DNA of 64,000 bases from Paratinospora sagittata (lineage: Eukaryota > Streptophyta > Magnoliopsida > Ranunculales > Menispermaceae): the NCBI GenBank assembly GCA_035771175.1, contig CM069603.1, positions 27,496,308-27,560,307 of the forward strand, in the 5' to 3' direction. Positions 60,901-64,000 of the stretch are shown here, one piece after another. A program made the position numbers and the translations under genes. The first letter of the stretch is position 1. Each line of letters starts with the position of its first letter. The notes under the pieces were generated by a model. It made no database searches. It had not been told where the DNA came from and saw nothing but the letters and a program-made list of their open reading frames with translations.

Positions 60901-63301
60901 CCACGCCATTATAGAAGCATCTTCGTTATCCCAAGCTATAAACTTAGGATCTCCAGGTGTAGGTCCAGTGCCCAAAAGATGACTTAATTTCTCTTTACCC
61001 TTCAGAAAAGTACGCCCAGCTGAGACCACTTCAAATAATTCTTTCTATCAAGTCTGTATGCTGCCTGAATGTTTGGTAGTTCTCCTTTCTCCGTTTTGTC
61101 AACTGCTTCTTCAGTCTGCACCGTTTCGGAAGTAACCAACATTTTTCTTTTCCCTTTTTTTTTTTTTAGGTTACAAACTCAAAAAAGGAAAAAATAAAAA
61201 TAAAAGATGAATATCAGATGAAGACGAAGAAGACGGTGCAAAGAGAAGACGATGAACAGTTACGATGAAGAAGACGATGTTGCAGGAAGAAGAAGAACCA
61301 GATGCAATGAACAGGCGATGTTGGCTGTCAGACGAAGAAGACGAACCAGGAGCCGCAGATGAAAATGGCGACACAGATGACGCAATTAGGGTGACGGAAG
61401 AAGACGGCGACGACGACACGATGAGGGGTTAGTTGCAGACGGTGACGGCGACGGAAGAGAAAGAAGAAAAAGAAGAAGAAGACAACGACAATATGCGATC
61501 GATAGTAGCAGCGTCTATGAAGACACACAGATGACGACGACGATGGAGATTAGAGAGATGCAGTGATGCAGTGATGCGCAAGAGAGATATGCGAGAGACG
61601 ACGAAGATCAGTAGCAACGTCAAAGATCAACAATGGTGGGTTCGAGCAGCGGCGACTGAAACACAGTAGCAATGGAGACGAATGCATCGACGACGATGAG
61701 GATTTCGACAGTGCCGATGAGGAAGACGCAGTAGCCGATGGTGATATAGTAGCAGTGATGAAGACGTACACACCAATCAGCAACACGATTATTGGCGATG
61801 AAGGCCAACGAGGAAGGTTCCGGCAATAAAGGCCAAAATAAAACAATTTCGTCGATGAAGGTGGGAAGAAAAGAAAAATTTTCCAGTTGTACGAGCTTAA
61901 AGCTCTGATACCATGTTGTAAAAATAAAATAATGAAAGACACAAAGATGTAACGTGGTTCGGCTCTAAGGCCTACGTCCACGGGAGAAGAGAGAAGATAT
62001 TTTCTTATTCTTGATAATGTCTTAATAGAGGGACACCAAATATATATAGACATACGGGGTTATGCACACATATAGCTATAATTACAATTTTAGTAACTGC
62101 TAAATAAAACGACTACTAAAATTATCATCTTTCCTTAAAGGAAATAAATCCCACAGATTTTGTTCTTCTCCACAACATACCCAAATACCCTTTGGAAAAA
62201 AAACCCTCAGAAAGGCACTCACAAAAGAAGAATGAAAGTATAAATGATCTAGGTTGATTTTTGTGACCGAGTTTGATCATCTTGGTTTCTCTTTTTACTT
62301 ATTTATTTTTACTATTTTAAGTTTGTGGGTCCCACGTCAATTGAGATTCGTTCAAGGCTGATTTGCCCATCCCTATTGTCATCATTTTTCGTGTTTCATT
62401 GTGAATCTAATGATGTCTCAAATTTTCAAAATTTATTCCTATAAAAAGTTGATTTGGATTTCTGACACGATTTATGAGTTTTCCTATCCAATATCCCATT
62501 TGAATGCTTTGATGGTCCATTGTTTTTTATGATTTCTTGGATCCACAATTTTAATGTTTTAATTTTAAAGTAAAGTCCGATCATCAAAATAACCTTTTGA
62601 TGAAAATTTGGAAATTTGAAACTATTGACATGAATTTTGAGGTTCATTAGACTACTGTCTAAGTTTTTCTTTTATTGAACTCTTGAACTCATTGATGTAG
62701 TTTGTTTCTCAAATCAAATAGAAAACAGATGCTTAATGTAGTACTAGTTAGTTGTTCTATGCATCTTATTGGGTTGGAAATCTGTAGAAGCTCATATTCT
62801 ACTCAATTCAGGAAATAAATCTGGTGTGGCCTGCTTTGACTAACTTCCACCTTTTCCTTTCAGTTTGACGCCTTAAAAGGGATGCTTCGCCATTATAGTC
62901 TTATCCCACCTGGTGGTGGTGGCATGTTAACACATGGGTTGGCGCATGTTGCGTCTTCGTTAAAGGTATGTATGTAAGCAGCAAGTGGTTCCAATTTCTT
63001 TTAGGCACATGCATACAAACATATTGGCTTATGTAAGTTACATATGTTGTATCTATCTATTCTTCAGATGAGGGAAGACCATGATTCGGGAGATGGAATT
63101 GAATGTGTAATCAACAGAGTTGAAAGGTTTTTAGCCGAAGGAAGACTTGCTGAAGCAGCAGATGCACTTGAAGCAGGTGTCAGTGGCAGCGAAGCACAGG
63201 AAATTATTGGTGATTGGGTGAGGCAGGCAAGGAACAGGGCTATCACAGAGCAAGCTCTATCACTGGTTCAATCTTATGCTACTTCCATTAGCCTGAGGTA
63301 A
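42983..63301 (+). CDS. MIC60: MICOS complex subunit MIC60 (mitofilin), 12 coding exons
   Basis: Coding exons are 42983-42993, 43111-43174, 43284-43988, 45859-45996, 46122-46274, 46450-46527, 53753-53845, 53926-54045, 54300-54377, 54543-54722, 62864-62965 and 63068-63301, giving 651 residues, about the usual plant length. MIC60 anchors cristae junctions in the mitochondrial inner membrane and, in plants, is linked to lipid traffic between membranes. The N-terminus is arginine/serine-rich, as in a mitochondrial presequence (about 1-45). One membrane segment follows at about 67-87 (FVVATVAVGAAVLAAYQTGF), then an acidic spacer, a coiled coil (about 307-454), and the mitofilin C-terminal domain with INALCMAFYARSEEARQSQS at 455. 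Phases agree throughout, provided intron 2 uses a GC donor (CAG|GCATGT). All other introns are GT-AG. Introns 6 and 10 hold large antisense transposons. Confidence 0.9.
43175..43283 (+). other. Probable GC-AG intron of MIC60 (intron 2)
   Basis: The donor reads CAG|GCATGT and the acceptor TTTACAG|CAG. Joining there keeps exon 2 (ending at codon 25) in frame with exon 3. Using the nearby GT at 43179 would shift the frame and reach a stop within about 25 codons. The acceptor could also be three bases further on, changing the protein by one glutamine. Confidence 0.7.
43989..45858. other. MIC60 intron 3, with an old duplicated segment
   Basis: Two diverged copies of a stretch beginning GTGAGCCATATAT and continuing through AAGTTGT...GAAAGCAAAA lie at about 44508-44640 and 44710-44830. 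Near 45400-45490 is a further repeat-like stretch (CTACTACATGGGGGTAGGCT). No gene is seen. Confidence 0.45.
47390..47530 (+). repeat. Au-SINE-like element in MIC60 intron 6
   Basis: GGTGCACCCGGTGCATGAGA followed by CTCCCATTGTCAGGTCTAAG and AAAGGGTTGAGATAC resembles the 5' part of the plant Au SINE, including a box-B-like end. A sister copy is at 55525-55620. Confidence 0.5.
47590..47665 (-). repeat. tRNA-like SINE head in MIC60 intron 6
   Basis: On the minus strand TTGGCTCAATGGTTTG (box A) is followed about 35 bases later by GGGTTCAAATCC, a perfect box B. The spacing fits a tRNA-derived SINE. The bases between do not form a tRNA cloverleaf that I can recognise. Confidence 0.5.
48979..52070 (-). 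mobile_element. L1-type LINE, 5'-truncated, in MIC60 intron 6
   Basis: The minus-strand ORF2 starts abruptly near 52068 (RFENFWFSHRDF), so the endonuclease domain is missing. Reverse transcriptase follows: GSKAPGPDGFSMSFY, LKDYRPISLVTSLYKIISK, VDFAKAYDTVDWDFL, GLRQGDPLSPFLF, and the catalytic YTDDTLF near 50735. The C-terminal zinc-binding RVT region (IWKTHIPSKVKVFGWLLAHR, CCVLCFQAEENVDHLFLQCP) ends near 49170. Breaks include the stop at 50991-50993 and frameshifts near 50700 and 50400. A short A-rich tail lies near 48980. Truncation at the 5' end is usual for LINE copies made by target-primed reverse transcription. Confidence 0.85.
52705..52875. repeat. Cluster of GAGGC...GCCTC palindromes in intron 6
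   Basis: The words GCCTCA and TGAGGC alternate at least ten times in 170 bases, as in GAGGCATAAGCCTC and TGAGGCTTATGCCTCA. Neighbouring words can pair, so the RNA of this intron stretch could fold tightly on either strand. Confidence 0.6.
55525..55620 (+). repeat. Au-SINE-like element in MIC60 intron 10
   Basis: GGGCAGCTCAGTGCATGAAG (box A region), TGCCATTGGCAGGGCC and GGAAGGGTCAAACCAC (box-B-like) follow the order of the plant Au SINE. The upstream AAATAAATAAATAAAT may be part of the target site or tail. Confidence 0.55.
55630..56551. other. MIC60 intron 10, unassigned part
   Basis: AT-rich intron sequence. I see no exon, repeat boundary or RNA gene. Confidence 0.4.
56552..56815 (-). mobile_element. 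3' LTR of the copia element
   Basis: TGTTGTAAAAA...CTCCACAACA, 264 bp, with a minus-strand TATA-like TATATATATGG near 56680. The stretch CTCCCCCTCAA at 56816-56826 is the polypurine tract (minus strand TTGAGGGGGAG). Confidence 0.85.
56823..59829 (-). pseudogene. Copia integrase, reverse transcriptase and RNase H (broken)
   Basis: The GAG-pre-integrase region (FHCEACELAKHKRISFPL) is near 59530. The integrase core has FIDDCTR near 59385, RSDNARDYF near 59265 and HTPQQNGVAERKN near 59180. RT runs from 58300 (WKQAMNVEMEALEKNTTWEL, KWVYTVKYKADGSLERYKA, QQFDVKNVFLHGDLEEKIYM) to the catalytic LLVYVDDI near 57725. RNase H (STTGYCTFLGGNLVTW, LYCDNKSAISIAHNP) extends to 56823. Breaks include a stop at 59367-59369, frameshifts near 57675 and 57150 and a stop near 58447. 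It would make and insert cDNA if intact; this copy cannot. Confidence 0.85.
59830..61142 (-). pseudogene. Copia gag and protease (broken)
   Basis: Gag starts at 61142 (MLVTSETVQTEEAVDKTEKG). It continues in gag-type sequence (FIAWDNEDASIMAWLWNSM, MTVTEYANVLKNLWQELDHY) to an intact nucleocapsid knuckle CTYCQKTRHTREKC near 60350. Protease follows with DYGATDHM near 60035, where copia elements have DSG or DTG, so the catalytic loop is altered. There is a 1-base frameshift near 61020, another near 60835, and a TAG at 60426-60428 that fits CAG. Confidence 0.8.
61143..61901 (-). other. Copia leader between 5' LTR and gag
   Basis: Non-coding. It is rich in GACGAAGAAGACG-type repeats (61215-61530), which give serine-rich chance frames on the minus strand. 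Confidence 0.5.
61902..61913 (-). other. Primer binding site of the copia element (initiator Met tRNA type)
   Basis: The minus strand reads TGGTATCAGAGC directly after the 5' LTR, the standard complement to the 3' end of plant initiator methionine tRNA. Confidence 0.9.
61914..62177 (-). mobile_element. 5' LTR of the copia element
   Basis: 264 bp, TGTTGTAAAAA...CTCCACAACA, collinear with the 3' LTR with about 14 differences. Confidence 0.85.
62178..62863. other. MIC60 intron 10, part downstream of the copia element
   Basis: AT-rich intron DNA ending in a pyrimidine-rich acceptor (CTTTTCCTTTCAG). No other feature is seen. Confidence 0.5.
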
Positions 63302-64000
63302 ATTGAAAAAAAAAAAAAAAATTTACTACATTTCAATCTCCATGCAGGGCCATCCTTATAATTGATGAATTTTGTCCTTTTAACACAACTGGCTATATCT
63401 TTTTCTTTTGGAATGGCTGGGGAAGATGCAAAATCTTCCATTGTTGAGTGGTTCATAATTGAGTCCATGTATTCATTTGCAGCGGCATCGCCCATAGATT
63501 GTTTTGCAAAACTTTGAATAAAAGTTGTGCTCCCTTTCCATCTGTTTCTTCTTATCAATAGCAGCTCAAAGAATGTATTGTTTCTCTAGCCTTGTGGTGC
63601 TATTCTTGAATTGGGAATGGAAACTGCTCAAAGAATGTATTGTTTTAGACAATTCTTTGAGAAACAAGTAACTATTATATAAGGTTGTTCATCTTTTTGA
63701 AATGGATGCACATTCAATATAAAATCATTTTTTAATCCCAACCAAACTAATAACAAGCAAATTAATATGATAATGAATTCAAATCCTGCAACGGACATAT
63801 CAAAGTTGGAAAAACACACCCTTGTATCTCTTGCAAAACTTAAATATATTTGTATTACTTTCATTACATAAATTTTACATACATTTAATTAAATGTTTTA
63901 TCAATATTTTTAAAAATATAAATGAATTTTTAATTACATGTAAATCCATTTAATATGACACAGTTTTATGCCATAAATATTTATAAAGATTTTTTAACTA
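63302..64000. other. MIC60 3' UTR and downstream DNA
   Basis: After the stop codon comes an A-run and then about 200 bases of unique sequence. A canonical AATAAA at 63517-63522 is the best polyadenylation signal candidate. Beyond it, GAATGTATTGTTT occurs twice (63571 and 63632). The last 350 bases are AT-rich with no gene. Confidence 0.5.

Larger units (their letters stand above)
56552..62177 (-). mobile_element. Ty1/copia retrotransposon (Tork-like), full length, in MIC60 intron 10
   Basis: Two 264-bp LTRs (56552-56815 and 61914-62177) enclose a minus-strand element. The primer binding site is next to the 5' LTR and a polypurine tract next to the 3' LTR. Domain order is gag, protease, integrase, RT, RNase H, as in copia. 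The LTRs differ at about 14 positions by eye (roughly 5%), so the insertion is moderately old. The outer flanks AGCCC and TACCC share three of five bases. Coding frames carry stops and frameshifts. It is antisense to MIC60. Confidence 0.88.

Noticed and set aside
61171..61528. Serine-rich minus-strand ORFs
   Set aside because: They come from GACGAAGAAGAC-type repeats in the copia leader and lie before the gag start.

Overview
This window looks like nuclear DNA of a flowering plant, probably a eudicot. It holds one split host gene with short exons and long AT-rich introns, set among nested plant transposons: Ty3/gypsy chromovirus and Tat types, Ty1/copia, a Sirevirus-like remnant, an L1-type LINE, MULE, hAT-like MITEs and tRNA-derived SINEs. 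I cannot name the species. There are no bacterial or organellar genes and no CRISPR array.

Layout. 1-5.8 kb: the end of a copia-like LTR, then small nested elements (a SINE split by a 1.1 kb TG...CA element with 123-bp inverted ends; a local tandem duplication whose second copy took a SINE, which then took a solo gypsy LTR; a hAT-like MITE with 8-bp TSD). 6.07-15.70 kb: a gypsy chromovirus on the minus strand (TSD TCAGG) with gag-pol, a full 3' LTR, a 5' LTR cut to about 170 bp, and an extra ORF upstream of gag. 16.17-31.16 kb: a 15 kb Mutator-like element (MULE; TIRs of about 126-129 bp, 9-bp TSD CATTATATT) carrying a transposase and a plant-mobile-domain (PMD) gene, both decayed. It was itself invaded by a Sirevirus-like element (3' LTR plus env-like ORF), a solo gypsy LTR (TSD TTTCT) and another LTR-like fragment. 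32.0-42.2 kb: a dead Tat-type gypsy element cut short by another LTR, hAT-like repeats, a 2.7 kb solo LTR and a SINE.

42.98-63.30 kb: the only host gene I recognise, the plus-strand gene for mitochondrial MICOS subunit MIC60 (mitofilin). Twelve coding exons join in frame to a 651-residue protein; intron 2 seems to be a GC-AG intron. Intron 6 (7.2 kb) contains a 5'-truncated LINE and intron 10 (8.1 kb) a full-length copia element with both LTRs, both antisense to the gene.

Most transposon ORFs are broken by stops that fit C-to-T (or G-to-A) changes of CGA, CAA, CAG or TGG codons, as expected after cytosine methylation and deamination. The observations I would check first are the MULE with its PMD passenger, the inverted-end TG...CA element, the GGGCGCT/AGCGTCC hairpin array in the Sirevirus-like LTR, and the variable 20-bp array beside the TATA box of the gypsy LTR family.
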